Below, in pieces: positions 21,613 to 30,906 of a stretch of 64,000 bases of DNA. This DNA comes from Halomonas fontilapidosi. GTDB lineage: Bacteria > Pseudomonadota > Gammaproteobacteria > Pseudomonadales > Halomonadaceae. Location of the stretch: contig NZ_JACHXQ010000001.1 of the NCBI RefSeq assembly GCF_014192285.1, forward strand, positions 712,581 through 776,580, written 5' to 3'. The notes beneath the pieces are model-generated. The model was not told the DNA's origin. It did not search any database and worked only from the letters and a program-made list of their open reading frames with translations. Positions within the stretch are counted from its first letter, which is position 1, and each line of letters starts with the position of its first letter. The position numbers were made by a program, and so were the translations under genes.

Positions 21613-23805
21613 CTACCTCCCTGCCTCGTCGACGCTGTTGTCACCCCGCCGCCAGGCGAAATAGCGCTTAAGCCAGCCCAGCAGGCGTTCCGGCTTGTGG
21701 GCATTCTTCCACACGCCGGCCGTAGCCTTGACCGCCTCGCTGTGGGTCGGATAGGGATGAATGGTGCCCAGCAGCTTGTTGAGCCCGATGCCGCGGGTCA
21801 TCGCCAGGGTGAACTCGGCGAGCATTTCCCCCGCCCCCTGGCCGACGATGGTGGCGCCGAGAATCCGGTCACGACCGGGCACGGTCAGTACCTTCACGAA
21901 GCCGCGTGTCTGGCCCTCGGCGATCGCGCGATCCAGCTCACTCAAGGCATAGCGCGTGACCTCGACCTTGACGTGCGACGCCAGGGCTTCCCGCTCGTTG
22001 AGCCCGACCCGCGCCACCTCCGGATCCGTGAAGGTGACAGCCGGCAGGGCCCGATAGCTCACTCTGAACCGCTTGAGCTCGCCGAACAGGGCATTCACCG
22101 TAGCATGCCAGGCCTGGTGGGCGCTGGCATGGGTCAACTGGTAGGGACCCGCCACGTCACCGCAGGCCCAGACGTTGGGCAGCACGCTCTGCAGCGACTC
22201 GTCCACCGCCAGGGTGCCGTCGGAACGCGTCTCGACGCCGAGGGCCTCGAGGCCTAACCCCTCGACATTGGCCTGGCGCCCCACCGCCACCAGCAGGTGG
22301 GAGAAGGGCAACCGCTCACGCACTGGCTCACCCTGGGCATCGTGACGCTCTACCTCCAGGGCATGGCCACCGCCCTCCTCGCTCACCACGCGCAGCGCCC
22401 GGGTGGCGAGATGCAGATCCAGGCCCTCCTCGCCCAGCCGGGCCTCGACCTCGCTGGCCACGTCGCGGTCTTCACGAGGCAGCAGTTGGCCGCCCATCTC
22501 CACCAGCGCCACTCGGCTGCCCAGCCGGGCGAAGCTCTGGCCCAGTTCACAGCCAATGGGGCCACCGCCCAGCACCACCAGTCGCTCGGGGAGGGACTCG
22601 AGCCGCCAGAGGTTATCGGAGGTAAGCACCTCGATCTCGTCCATACCGGGCAGCGGCGGTATCCGCGGTCGCGCTCCACTGGCGATGATCACATGACGCG
22701 TGGTCATCACCCGCTCGCCGGACGTCTCGCGAACACGCACCCGCCAGGGATCCTCGAGGACGGCTTCCCCGGCAACCACCTCCACGCCCAGCCCTTCGTA
22801 GCGCTCGCGACTGTCGTGGGGCTCCACCTCGCGGATGGCGCGGTGCACATGGTCCATCACGGCGGCGAAATCCACCTCGGGTTCTCCGGCGCTGACCCCG
22901 TAACGCGGGGCGTCGCGGATCTCGCTGGCGATGCGGGCGGCGCGGATCAGTGCCTTGGAGGGGACGCAGCCGGTATTGAGGCAATCGCCGCCCAGCCGAT
23001 GGCGCTCCACCAGCGCCACTCGGGCCTTCACTGCCGAGGCGATGTAGCTCGCGACCAGCCCTGCCGACCCGCCACCGATGACCACGATGTCCTGATCGAA
23101 ATGCCGTGGACGCGCGAAGCGGCGGGCCAACTGGCGCCGCTTGCCGATCGCCACCAGGGCGCGCGCCAGCCAGGGAAAGAGGCCGATCAGCACAAAGGAG
23201 CCGATCAGCCCCGGAGAAAGCACGTCGGAGAGCGACTCCAGATTGCCGAGCTCGCGCCCCGCGTTCACGAACACCGCCGTGCCCGGCAGCATGCCGACCT
23301 GACTGACCCAGTAGAAGGTCCAGAGCCGCATGCGGGTCAGGCCCATCACCAGATTGATGACAAAGAAGGGAAAGAGCGGAATCAGTCGCAGGGTAAACAG
23401 ATAAAAGGCGCCTTCGCGCTCGATGCCGGCATTGATGCGGGCCAGCTGGGTAGCAAAGCGCTGCTCAAGTGGCGCGCGCGCCAGGGTGCGGGCGATCAGC
23501 GCGGCCAGCGTGGCGCCGAGGGCGCTGGCGAAGGAGATCAGCAGCAGCCCCCAGCCAAAACCGAACAATGCGCCACCGAGCAGGGTCAGCAGGGTGGCGC
23601 CGGGCAACGAGACCGCCGTGATGGCCACGTAAGCCAGAAAGAAGCCACCACCGACGGTCAGGGGCTCAGCGGCCAACCAGGCCTGGAACTGCGCCTGCTC
23701 GGCCTGAAGGTTTTCGAGGGTCAGGGCCTGGTCGGCTCCGCTGACGAAGTAGGCCGCGACCAGCAAGGCAATCACGGCCGCGAGTATCAGGCGTCGTCGT
23801 GTCAA
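21613..23805 (-). CDS. TVP38/TMEM64 membrane domain fused to a mercuric-reductase-like flavoprotein
   Basis: About 730 residues in two parts. Residues 1-220 form a TVP38/DedA-like (SNARE-associated) membrane domain with LPGATLLTLLGGALFGFGWG and LFTLRLIPLFPFFVINLVMGL. From about 235 follows a class I pyridine-nucleotide-disulfide oxidoreductase: FAD motif VVIGGGSAGL, redox pair GGDCLNTGCVPSK, NAD motif VVLGGGPIGCELG, WACGDVAGPYQLTH, and the C-terminal HPYPTHSE. No HMA metal domain or C-terminal Cys pair is seen. I favour the TTG at 23805 (GGGAG 7 nt upstream); a GTG at 23838 without a ribosome site would add 11 residues. Substrate unknown. Confidence 0.88.
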   Translation of the reverse strand: MTRRRLILAAVIALLVAAYFVSGADQALTLENLQAEQAQFQAWLAAEPLTVGGGFFLAYVAITAVSLPGATLLTLLGGALFGFGWGLLLISFASALGATLAALIARTLARAPLEQRFATQLARINAGIEREGAFYLFTLRLIPLFPFFVINLVMGLTRMRLWTFYWVSQVGMLPGTAVFVNAGRELGNLESLSDVLSPGLIGSFVLIGLFPWLARALVAIGKRRQLARRFARPRHFDQDIVVIGGGSAGLVASYIASAVKARVALVERHRLGGDCLNTGCVPSKALIRAARIASEIRDAPRYGVSAGEPEVDFAAVMDHVHRAIREVEPHDSRERYEGLGVEVVAGEAVLEDPWRVRVRETSGERVMTTRHVIIASGARPRIPPLPGMDEIEVLTSDNLWRLESLPERLVVLGGGPIGCELGQSFARLGSRVALVEMGGQLLPREDRDVASEVEARLGEEGLDLHLATRALRVVSEEGGGHALEVERHDAQGEPVRERLPFSHLLVAVGRQANVEGLGLEALGVETRSDGTLAVDESLQSVLPNVWACGDVAGPYQLTHASAHQAWHATVNALFGELKRFRVSYRALPAVTFTDPEVARVGLNEREALASHVKVEVTRYALSELDRAIAEGQTRGFVKVLTVPGRDRILGATIVGQGAGEMLAEFTLAMTRGIGLNKLLGTIHPYPTHSEAVKATAGVWKNAHKPERLLGWLKRYFAWRRGDNSVDEAGR

Positions 23806-23890
23806 GGGTGGTCTCCCGTAAGTCAATGATAATGGCACCGCATCCGCGGATGATGAAGTCGACCCTATGTCGTGGTGGGCAGCGATAACT

Positions 23891-23913
23891 TACGCCGCAG
23901 CGATCGCGGCGTA
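23891..23913. promoter_or_regulatory. Inverted repeat upstream of msrA
   Basis: TACGCCGC (23891-23898) and GCGGCGTA (23906-23913) are perfect 8-bp arms around a 7-nt centre, flanked by CTTAC and GTAAG. It lies in the divergent gap between the fusion gene and msrA and could be an operator for either. Confidence 0.35.
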
Positions 23914-23993
23914 GTGTAAGGAAACGGATCAATGCGGAACTCAACGTCTCTCCGCCTCTCCAACTTACCAGCCATCAGCAATGGAGCCATGAA

Positions 23994-24632
23994 ATGCGCC
24001 TGCCGTCCCACGCCGCACTTCGTCATCTCGCACTATTCGCACCGCCCATCGCACTTGCAATCGCCCTGTCCGGCACCTCCCAAGCCAATCAAGAGACCGC
24101 CAGTGCCGTCTTTGCCGGCGGCTGCTTCTGGTGCATGGAGGAAGCCTACGACAAGGTGGAAGGCGTGCAGGCCACCATTTCCGGCTACAGCGGCGGCCAC
24201 ACCGAGGACCCGACCTACCAGCAGGTCACGGCCGGCGGCACCGGCCATGCCGAAGTGGTCAAGGTCGAGTACGACCCCGAGCAGGTCGACTACGCGACCC
24301 TGCTGCACGTGTTCTGGCGAAACATCGACCCGTTCGCCGTGGATCGCCAGTTCTGCGACCAGGGCGCCTCCTACCGCAGCGCCATCTTCCCCATGGATGC
24401 CGAGCAGCGCGCGCTGGCCGAGGCCAGCAAGCAGGCCGCGGCCGAGCGTTTCGACCAGCCGATTGCCACTGAAATCAACGACTTCGAGGTCTTCTATCCG
24501 GCCGAGGCGTATCACCAGGACTACTACATGGAGAACCCGGTGCGCTATCGCTTCTACAAGTCGGCGTGCGGCCGGGTCGAGCGCCTCGAGGAGGTCTGGG
24601 GCGAGGAGGCCGGTGCCAACGCGGCCTCCTAA
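23994..24632 (+). CDS. msrA: Peptide-methionine (S)-S-oxide reductase MsrA, exported form
   Basis: MsrA repairs methionine-S-sulfoxide. The 212-residue protein has a cleavable signal peptide (hydrophobic 11-26, likely cleavage after SQA about residue 31), so it should act in the periplasm. The catalytic motif AGGCFWCMEE gives Cys44 and Cys47; GYSGGHTEDPTYQQV, GTGHAEVV and the C-terminal YHQDYYMENP are typical. ATG 23994 is the only start giving a signal peptide. Its last 4 nt overlap the convergent MFS gene. No msrB is fused or adjacent. Confidence 0.93.
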   Translation: MRLPSHAALRHLALFAPPIALAIALSGTSQANQETASAVFAGGCFWCMEEAYDKVEGVQATISGYSGGHTEDPTYQQVTAGGTGHAEVVKVEYDPEQVDYATLLHVFWRNIDPFAVDRQFCDQGASYRSAIFPMDAEQRALAEASKQAAAERFDQPIATEINDFEVFYPAEAYHQDYYMENPVRYRFYKSACGRVERLEEVWGEEAGANAAS

Positions 24633-25813
24633 TGCCCGCGACGCTCTCGCCGCCACAGCCAGGCAGCCAACCCCAGGGTCACCGCCAGCATCAACCAGGA
24701 CGCCAGCACCACGCCCGGCCAGCCGGCGGCTCGCCAGAACGGTTCCAGCCAGAATCCGCCCAGGCTGGCACCGCTGTAGTAGAACACCAGGTACAGGGCC
24801 GAGGCGCTGCCTCGGGCCCGCAGAGCGTGACGCCCCACCCAGCTCGACGCCATGGAGTGAGCCAGGAAGAACCCGAAGGCGTTGACGGTCAGCCCGACAA
24901 TGATCCAGCCGAGCGAGCCGGCCAGGGTCATGGCCGTGCCGCCGCTCAGGATCAGGATCCCCAGCATCATGCACACCGGCTGCGGCCAGCGAGCAGCGAA
25001 TCGTCCGGAGAGCGACGAACCGAGGGTACCCCCCAGGTACGTCAGGAAAATCAGCCCCAGCACGCGGGTACCCAGACCATAGGGCGCATCGGCCAGTCGG
25101 AAGGTGATATAGCTGTACTGATTGATGAAGATCAGGAAGTTGAGCCCGCCAAGCAGGTAGGCGCCGAGCAGCAGCGGGTTGCGCAGGTGGCCGCCAAGAT
25201 CGGCCAGGGCGCCGCGCAGCTCGAAGCGCCGCGGGGTGAAGGCCTGGGCGGCGGGCAGCAGCTTCCAGAACAGCGCCAGCCCCACCAGCGTCATCAGACC
25301 CACCGCCAGGAAACTGGCCGGTGTCCCGCCGACCTCGGCCACGGCGCCGCCCACTACCCGGCCACTGATGCCGCCCAGGGAGTTGGCGCCGATATACAGC
25401 CCCACTGCTGACAGCAGCGCCGGTCGCTCGAACTCGTCGCCCATCCAGGCGATCGCCACCGCCGGCAGCCCGCCCAGCACGAAACCCTGCAGAGCGCGCA
25501 TCGCCAGCAATGTCTCGAAGTTCGGCGCGAACGCCAGCCCCAGCGAAAACAGCGCGGCCGCCAACAGGGTCACACGCATGATGGCATCCCGGCCGATGGC
25601 ATCCGAGAGCGGACCGAATACCAGCAGCGAGGCGGCCAGCGCCAGGGTGGCGACCGACATCACCAGACTGATGCCCAGCGTCGAGACCTCAAAGGTATCG
25701 CGCAGCGCCGGCAGCAAGGGCTGGGGGGCGTAGAGGTTGATGAAGACCAGAAAGGAGCCCAGGCACAAGGCCAGGGTCGCGCGCCACCATGCGCGGCTAT
25801 GGGCGGCAATCAT
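24629..25813 (-). CDS. MFS transporter, YnfM-like drug/proton antiporter family
   Basis: The 394-residue protein has twelve hydrophobic spans in two halves. It begins with SFLVFINLYAPQPLLPALRDTFEVS, which with the A-motif region FGPLSDAIGRDAIMR and RALQGFVLGGLPAVAIAW places it near the E. coli YnfM/arabinose-polymer exporter group. Substrate is not predictable. It converges on msrA with a 4-nt overlap, and a divergent or downstream partner is absent; the next gene, nlpC-like, is on the same strand 98 nt upstream. Confidence 0.88.
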   Translation of the reverse strand: MIAAHSRAWWRATLALCLGSFLVFINLYAPQPLLPALRDTFEVSTLGISLVMSVATLALAASLLVFGPLSDAIGRDAIMRVTLLAAALFSLGLAFAPNFETLLAMRALQGFVLGGLPAVAIAWMGDEFERPALLSAVGLYIGANSLGGISGRVVGGAVAEVGGTPASFLAVGLMTLVGLALFWKLLPAAQAFTPRRFELRGALADLGGHLRNPLLLGAYLLGGLNFLIFINQYSYITFRLADAPYGLGTRVLGLIFLTYLGGTLGSSLSGRFAARWPQPVCMMLGILILSGGTAMTLAGSLGWIIVGLTVNAFGFFLAHSMASSWVGRHALRARGSASALYLVFYYSGASLGGFWLEPFWRAAGWPGVVLASWLMLAVTLGLAAWLWRRERRGH

Positions 25814-25911
25814 GGTGCCCTCCGACCAAGCAGGCCATGATCCACCGGCAAGCGTCTCTGCCGGGGCCCTCCCCGACGTGGTGTTGGCCCGCCACGAGAC
25901 ACTCCAAGCGA

Positions 25912-26529
25912 CTAGCCTTCGCCAATACCGCCCAGACGCTGAGCCAGACGGGTCGGCTCAAGGGTTCGCCTGGCCTGCCAGAAGTGACGCTGCCAGTAAC
26001 GATTGTCGATGTCGGAGATCATGACGCCCCGCGAGGTGGAGGCGTGCAGGAAGCGACCCTCGCCGACATAGATGCCCACATGGCGATACACGCCGGGGGG
26101 GCGAAAGAACACCAGATCGCCGGGGCGCAGCGCATCTCGCTCGACCTCGAGCCCTGTGCGGACCTGTTCCTCGGTGGTGCGCGGCAGGTCGAAGCGGAAG
26201 GTGTCGCTGAAGACGTTCTGTACCAGGGCCGAACAGTCGATGCCACGAAAGGAGCTTCCACCGAGCCGATAAGGCGTGCCGGCCCAGCGCTCGTGCTGAG
26301 CCAGCAGGGCTCGGCGAATTAGCGACGGGGGCGGGTTGTGAAGACCGCGGGCTTCCAGAATGGGGTTGTCCACGGGAGACATCAGCGGGTCGGCGGGCAT
26401 CCCGGGCAGGTCCCTGGCAAAGTAGCCCCCGATGGCCGACTCTTCGCTACCACTCGACGCCGCACAGCCTGACACCAGCGCAATGACGCCACCCATGGCG
26501 CCAATACGGCACATGCGTTTGATTTGCAT
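25912..26529 (-). CDS. NlpC/P60 family lipoprotein (MepS/Spr-like peptidoglycan endopeptidase)
   Basis: Such enzymes cut D,L- or D,D-peptide bonds in the cell wall from an outer-membrane lipid anchor. The 205-residue precursor has a signal with lipobox VSGC (Cys22), a linker, and the NlpC/P60 domain: GTPYRLGGSSFRGIDCSALVQ with catalytic Cys99, RPGDLVFF, RHVGIYVG with His150, and FLHAS with His162. ATG 26529 is preceded by GAGG at a long spacing; ATG 26514 is an alternative. The long frame upstream to 27126 is antisense-type noise over the neighbouring gene. Confidence 0.9.
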   Translation of the reverse strand: MQIKRMCRIGAMGGVIALVSGCAASSGSEESAIGGYFARDLPGMPADPLMSPVDNPILEARGLHNPPPSLIRRALLAQHERWAGTPYRLGGSSFRGIDCSALVQNVFSDTFRFDLPRTTEEQVRTGLEVERDALRPGDLVFFRPPGVYRHVGIYVGEGRFLHASTSRGVMISDIDNRYWQRHFWQARRTLEPTRLAQRLGGIGEG

Positions 26530-26697
26530 CCTGCAACGACCTCGTTCCCTGAACCGCACCTTGGGCGTCGACGCACGGCGTCCGACGCCATCGGGCGTGG
26601 TCGCTGTGGCAGTGCTGCCGGAAACCACCGGTATCACTGCCAGAGCGGCCTGTCGGCGGTTCACCATCTGTCGAAGGCTCCCGACAGGTGGAGCCAT

Positions 26698-26723
26698 GGC
26701 AATAATGTTGATGATTATAAGCC
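26698..26723 (-). promoter_or_regulatory. Palindrome over a TATAAT box upstream of the NlpC/P60 gene
   Basis: On the minus strand GGC...ATAAT-N7-ATTAT...GCC is symmetric, and one arm contains a perfect TATAAT (26719-26714). The A/T-rich 5-7-5 shape resembles Fur-family sites, which is suggestive only. It lies about 170 nt before the lipoprotein start and just after the stop of the DUF1266 gene. Confidence 0.35.
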
Positions 26724-26747
26724 AAGCTCTCTTGACAGGGCCAGGCT

Positions 26748-29213
26748 TCAGTGGAGAGCCCGGCTGTCGCCCGGCAGCGTATCGATGTGCAACGGCGCCC
26801 AGTGGCGCGGCCGTGCGCCGGGAAAGTCGAGGCTGGCCCAGGCACCCGCCAGCGGCGGAGCCCCCGAGAGCCATGCCACCAGGGCATGGCGAAAGCCGGC
26901 CAGGAAGCTCTCGCGCTCCGGGGTCTCGCCCATGAAGAACGAGAAGCCGGCGTGCAGGCCATGGGCATAGGTTTCCCAGCTCGCGTAGTGCCTGCCGGCC
27001 AGCGCATGGGCACGCTCGAGCAGCCTTAGAAAATCTGGCTCGTCGAGCCATCCCAGTTGGCGGCCGGCGATGGCCAGATCCACGGCCTGGGCGATATCCC
27101 AGGCCGCCAGATCGACTTCGTTGCAATCATCTTCGTTGTCCCTGACGCGCTGCAGGCGCAGCAGGTGGGCCCCCTCCTCGTCGCTGCACTCATCGCTCTC
27201 CAGAATCGCGATCTCGGCGGCCAGCCGACCGTGATTGAGCGTATAGGGGGCATAGTTGATCTGGTATTCCTGACGGTCACCGACCTCGATCAGGTAATCG
27301 AGAAACTCTTGCAGCTCCGCCTCCCCATGTAGGGCGTAGTGGCCGTCGACCCAGTCGCGGATGGCGACGCACTCGCGCTCGCTCTCCGGTTGCGGCAGGC
27401 TCCAGGCCGGACTGTTGAGCGGTCCGACCAGCGCCATCGCGGTGAAATGGGCAAGCGTTGGCCGCGGCCCGGGCTCCTGCCAGGCGCCGCCGCGCCAGTC
27501 GAGCCAGTGGAAGAGGCTGCCGGGATCCTCCAGATGCCAGCGGATCTCGGCGACCATCGGGGGCTGCTCGGGCTCGGGTAACAGGCTCTCCCAGTGGGCC
27601 CAGGCCTGTAGCAGGCGACGGGCATCGGGATAGAAACGACACAGCGAGCTTTGCAGGGCCCCGGCCAGCTTCGCCAGCCGGCTTGCATCGAAGTCTCCAC
27701 TGTCCATGGCCATCTGCAGGTGAAACGCGAACTTCTCGGCCATGTGGATGGTGGCCGCGTGACGGCTCGCCTGCCGGAGGGCATCGCGGCTTGCCAGCTC
27801 GGCCGGAATGGGCTGACCAAAGGGGGTCGCGGCCGGCGGCAGAGCCGCATGGGCGGCATCTGCCGCCAGCTGGTTGAGATGGTGGGCCTGGGCCGGCAAC
27901 CAATAGCGGGAGAGTGCCTCGACACCCTCGTCGGCATGCAGGTCGAGGGTCTCGGCCAGGTATCGGCGCGCCTCCTCGCGTCGCGCGGCCGACAGTTCAA
28001 GGCATGCCCCTTGACGGGCCGCGAACTCGGGCTCGCGTACCGCCGCCAGCGCCAGCGCCCAATGACGAGGATCACCACGCCAGGCTCGCAGGGCATCCCG
28101 TGAGGCGGCGATGCAGGCCTCGGGAATCAGGCCCTGCAGGGCCGGACGCCAGGGACTCACCGGCGAATGCAGCAGCAGCGCCCAGTCCGCATCGAGGGCA
28201 GGCAGCCGATTGCGGCCCTCGAACAGGCTGCGCCCCCGCTGGTAGGCCCGCGCCAGGGCCGGCCAGTCACTGTAGCGACGCAGCGCCAGGTCGGCCCCGT
28301 GGTGGGCAAAGTCGCGGGCTTCCTGTGCCTCGAGCCAGCCCAGGCAGGCACCCGCCCAGGCCAGGTCGATCAGTCGCAGCCAGTCCCAGGCGGCCCATTC
28401 GAGAGGCTCCCCTTGATCGAGGAAGCCCAGCATGACCCGTCCGTAGTCGCGCTCGCCCCCCGCCAGGGCCTCCCACCATTGCCGACGCGCCTCGGCATCC
28501 GCCTCGATCAGTCGCCCGGCATCCAGGTCCCAGGTCTGGCGGTCGCCTTGGGAGGCCAGCCGCAGCAGGCTGCGGAGCAGATCCTCACGGCTACGAATCT
28601 GCCAGGCTTCTTCCAGCCAAGCTTCCACCCCCTGCCAGTCGTGTGGGCCGGCGGGCAGCTCAACGACCGGTGAAAAGGGGGCACGAAGACGCCAGACCTG
28701 CTCCTCGGGAGCCGTTGACCAGAGTGCTGCCGGGGTGGCATGGGTGGCCAGCCACTCCTGCAGCATCTCCCAGGTCACTCCCTCCCCATCGTGCTCCAGC
28801 GCCGAGAGTGCTTCACAGGCTTCATAGAAGCCGTCGTCACCGCGCACCCAGCCTTCGGCACTGCGGGCATGCAGCAGCGCCTCCAACCAGGCATCCAGGC
28901 TAGTGTGGTGAGCGCTGACCTCTTCGGTCAGCCGCTGCGCCCAGGCCCGGGCATGGGCTTCACCGAGCCAGCCTGCGGCGCCGCCCAGGGCGATGACCTC
29001 CAGGCCAGCGAGCAACCTGCCCGGGTCAACGCTGGTGCCCCCGATGCCCAGGGCCTCCAGCAGGCACCAGCCCAGTTCGCCGCGGTCGGCGACCCCGAGA
29101 GCGGCCAGCCGCTCGACGGCCGCCTCGGCCTCTACCGTCAGGGGATCGGGGGTGAAGGCCCAGTCACACAGCACCAGCTGCTGGGCCCACCAGGCATTCA
29201 GGGGATCGACCAA
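26748..29213 (-). CDS. Large DUF1266-repeat protein, function unknown
   Basis: An 821-residue, Trp/Ala/Glu-rich, all-helical, soluble-looking protein. The motif G/A-x-x-GWL-x-E-x-EA...SW...G, typical of DUF1266 (E. coli YbeR/YbeU), occurs clearly twice (about 275-335, WDWLRLIDLAWAGACLGWL; and 705-770, AWDIAQAVDLAIAGRQLGWL) and in a weaker third copy near 70-125. The middle (350-620) is unassigned. No signal peptide or membrane span. The start is TTG 29213 with GAGGTGA 7 nt upstream; no better ATG exists. It is divergent from gabD. No function is known for DUF1266. Confidence 0.82.
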   Translation of the reverse strand: MVDPLNAWWAQQLVLCDWAFTPDPLTVEAEAAVERLAALGVADRGELGWCLLEALGIGGTSVDPGRLLAGLEVIALGGAAGWLGEAHARAWAQRLTEEVSAHHTSLDAWLEALLHARSAEGWVRGDDGFYEACEALSALEHDGEGVTWEMLQEWLATHATPAALWSTAPEEQVWRLRAPFSPVVELPAGPHDWQGVEAWLEEAWQIRSREDLLRSLLRLASQGDRQTWDLDAGRLIEADAEARRQWWEALAGGERDYGRVMLGFLDQGEPLEWAAWDWLRLIDLAWAGACLGWLEAQEARDFAHHGADLALRRYSDWPALARAYQRGRSLFEGRNRLPALDADWALLLHSPVSPWRPALQGLIPEACIAASRDALRAWRGDPRHWALALAAVREPEFAARQGACLELSAARREEARRYLAETLDLHADEGVEALSRYWLPAQAHHLNQLAADAAHAALPPAATPFGQPIPAELASRDALRQASRHAATIHMAEKFAFHLQMAMDSGDFDASRLAKLAGALQSSLCRFYPDARRLLQAWAHWESLLPEPEQPPMVAEIRWHLEDPGSLFHWLDWRGGAWQEPGPRPTLAHFTAMALVGPLNSPAWSLPQPESERECVAIRDWVDGHYALHGEAELQEFLDYLIEVGDRQEYQINYAPYTLNHGRLAAEIAILESDECSDEEGAHLLRLQRVRDNEDDCNEVDLAAWDIAQAVDLAIAGRQLGWLDEPDFLRLLERAHALAGRHYASWETYAHGLHAGFSFFMGETPERESFLAGFRHALVAWLSGAPPLAGAWASLDFPGARPRHWAPLHIDTLPGDSRALH

Positions 29214-29426
29214 GGCTCACCTCGCCATAAAAACCGGAACAGGAACATGCCGTGCCGCGCAGCTCAGCGCAGCAAGTCGGCGCCATAGTGTAGCGGAAAG
29301 CGTTGCCGGCGCCGATGCCCGAGCGACCGCCGATCATGCCATTCGAGGGGCCAGGGGCTTGGCGAGTTGTTTTAAATAATGCACACTCGTCCAACAAGAT
29401 GATCAAACTCCCGACGAGGAACCCCC

Positions 29427-30872
29427 ATGTCCGCGGAACCCCAGCTGCTGATCGACAAGGCCTATGTGGCGGGAGAGTGGCGCGAAGGCGCGCGCCGCTT
29501 CGCCGTGACCAACCCCGCAACCGGTGAAACGCTCGCCGAGGTACCCGACCTCGACGCCGAGGAAGCCAGGGAAGCCGTCTCTGCGGCGTCGGCGGCCTGG
29601 CCGGCCTGGAAGCGACGGACCGCCAAGGAGCGCGCTACCCTGTTGCGCGCCTGGTTCGACGCCATCATGGCCAATCAGGAAGCCCTGGCGCGGCTGATGA
29701 CCCTGGAACAGGGCAAGCCGCTGGCCGAGTCGCGTGGCGAGGTCGCCTATGGCGCCTCCTTCGTGGAGTATTACGCTGAGGAAGCCAAGCGCGTTGCCGG
29801 TGAGACCCTGCCCAGCCATGGCGTGGACAAGCGCATCCTGGTCTTCCGAGAGCCGATCGGCGTGGTGGCCGCCATCACGCCGTGGAACTTCCCGCTGGCC
29901 ATGATCACTCGCAAGTGTGCCCCGGCCCTGGCCGCCGGGTGCCCGGTGGTGATCAAGCCGGCCGAGGCCACCCCACTCACTGCCCTGGCACTGGTCAAGC
30001 TCGCCGAGGACGTCGGCTTCCCGGCCGGCGTCATCAACGTGGTGACCGCCTCCCGCCCGGCCGAGATCGGCGAGGTACTGACCACCGACCCGCGCGTTCG
30101 CAAGATCTCCTTTACCGGCTCCACCCCGGTGGGCAAGCGCCTGTTGGCGCAGTGTGCGGGCACCGTCAAGAAGGCCTCCATGGAGCTGGGGGGTAACGCC
30201 CCCTTCATCGTCTTCGATGACGCCGACCTGGATGCCGCCGTCGAGGGCGCCGTGGCCTCCAAGTATCGCAACTCCGGCCAGACCTGTGTCTGCACCAACC
30301 GTCTGCTGGTGCAAGCCGGTGTCTATGACGCCTTTCTGGACAAGCTGGCCAGACGCGTCGCCCAGCTCGAGGTCGGCAACGGCCTCGACGAGGGGGTGGT
30401 GCAGGGCCCGCTGATCAATGCGGCCGCCGTCGAGAAGGTGCAGAGCCATGTACGCGACGCCCTGGACAAGGGCGGGCGGCTGGTCTGCGGCGGCGAGCCT
30501 CATGCGCTGGGCGGCACGTTTTTCCAGCCGACGATCATCGCCGACGTGACCAACGAGATGAAGGTGGCCACCGAGGAGACCTTCGGGCCGCTGGCGCCAG
30601 TGTTCCGCTTCGAGAGCGATGACCAGGCCATCGAGATGGCCAACGCCACCGAGTTCGGCCTTGCCGCCTACTTCTATGCCCGCGACTATCGTCGTATCTG
30701 GCATGTGATGGAAGGGCTGGAATATGGCATGGTGGCGGTGAACGAAGGCATTCTTTCCACCGAGCTGGCGCCCTTTGGTGGGGTCAAGGAGTCGGGGTTG
30801 GGACGCGAGGGGTCGCGCCACGGCCTGGACGAGTACACTGAGCTAAAATACGTCTGTGTCGGCGGCCTGTGA
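29427..30872 (+). CDS. gabD: NADP-dependent succinate-semialdehyde dehydrogenase
   Basis: GabD oxidises succinate semialdehyde to succinate, the last step of GABA use. The 481-residue ALDH shows AITPWNFPLAMITRK, KPAEATPLTALAL, FTGSTPVGK, the catalytic Glu in ASMELGGNAPF, the catalytic Cys in NSGQTCVCTNR, and TFGPLAPVFRF. Similarity to the GabD subgroup, plus gabT 35 nt downstream, makes the assignment firm. ATG 29427 follows GAGGAA. The 213-bp upstream gap has an A/T-rich TTTAAATAATGC patch but no clean promoter that I could define. Confidence 0.95.
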   Translation: MSAEPQLLIDKAYVAGEWREGARRFAVTNPATGETLAEVPDLDAEEAREAVSAASAAWPAWKRRTAKERATLLRAWFDAIMANQEALARLMTLEQGKPLAESRGEVAYGASFVEYYAEEAKRVAGETLPSHGVDKRILVFREPIGVVAAITPWNFPLAMITRKCAPALAAGCPVVIKPAEATPLTALALVKLAEDVGFPAGVINVVTASRPAEIGEVLTTDPRVRKISFTGSTPVGKRLLAQCAGTVKKASMELGGNAPFIVFDDADLDAAVEGAVASKYRNSGQTCVCTNRLLVQAGVYDAFLDKLARRVAQLEVGNGLDEGVVQGPLINAAAVEKVQSHVRDALDKGGRLVCGGEPHALGGTFFQPTIIADVTNEMKVATEETFGPLAPVFRFESDDQAIEMANATEFGLAAYFYARDYRRIWHVMEGLEYGMVAVNEGILSTELAPFGGVKESGLGREGSRHGLDEYTELKYVCVGGL

Positions 30873-30906
30873 TCGCCCGCAACGTCTTATCAAGGAGACT
30901 GGATTC

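Noticed and set aside
23824..23838. Fur box at AATGATAATGG upstream of the TVP38 fusion
   Set aside because: Only one half is present and no symmetric partner is found.
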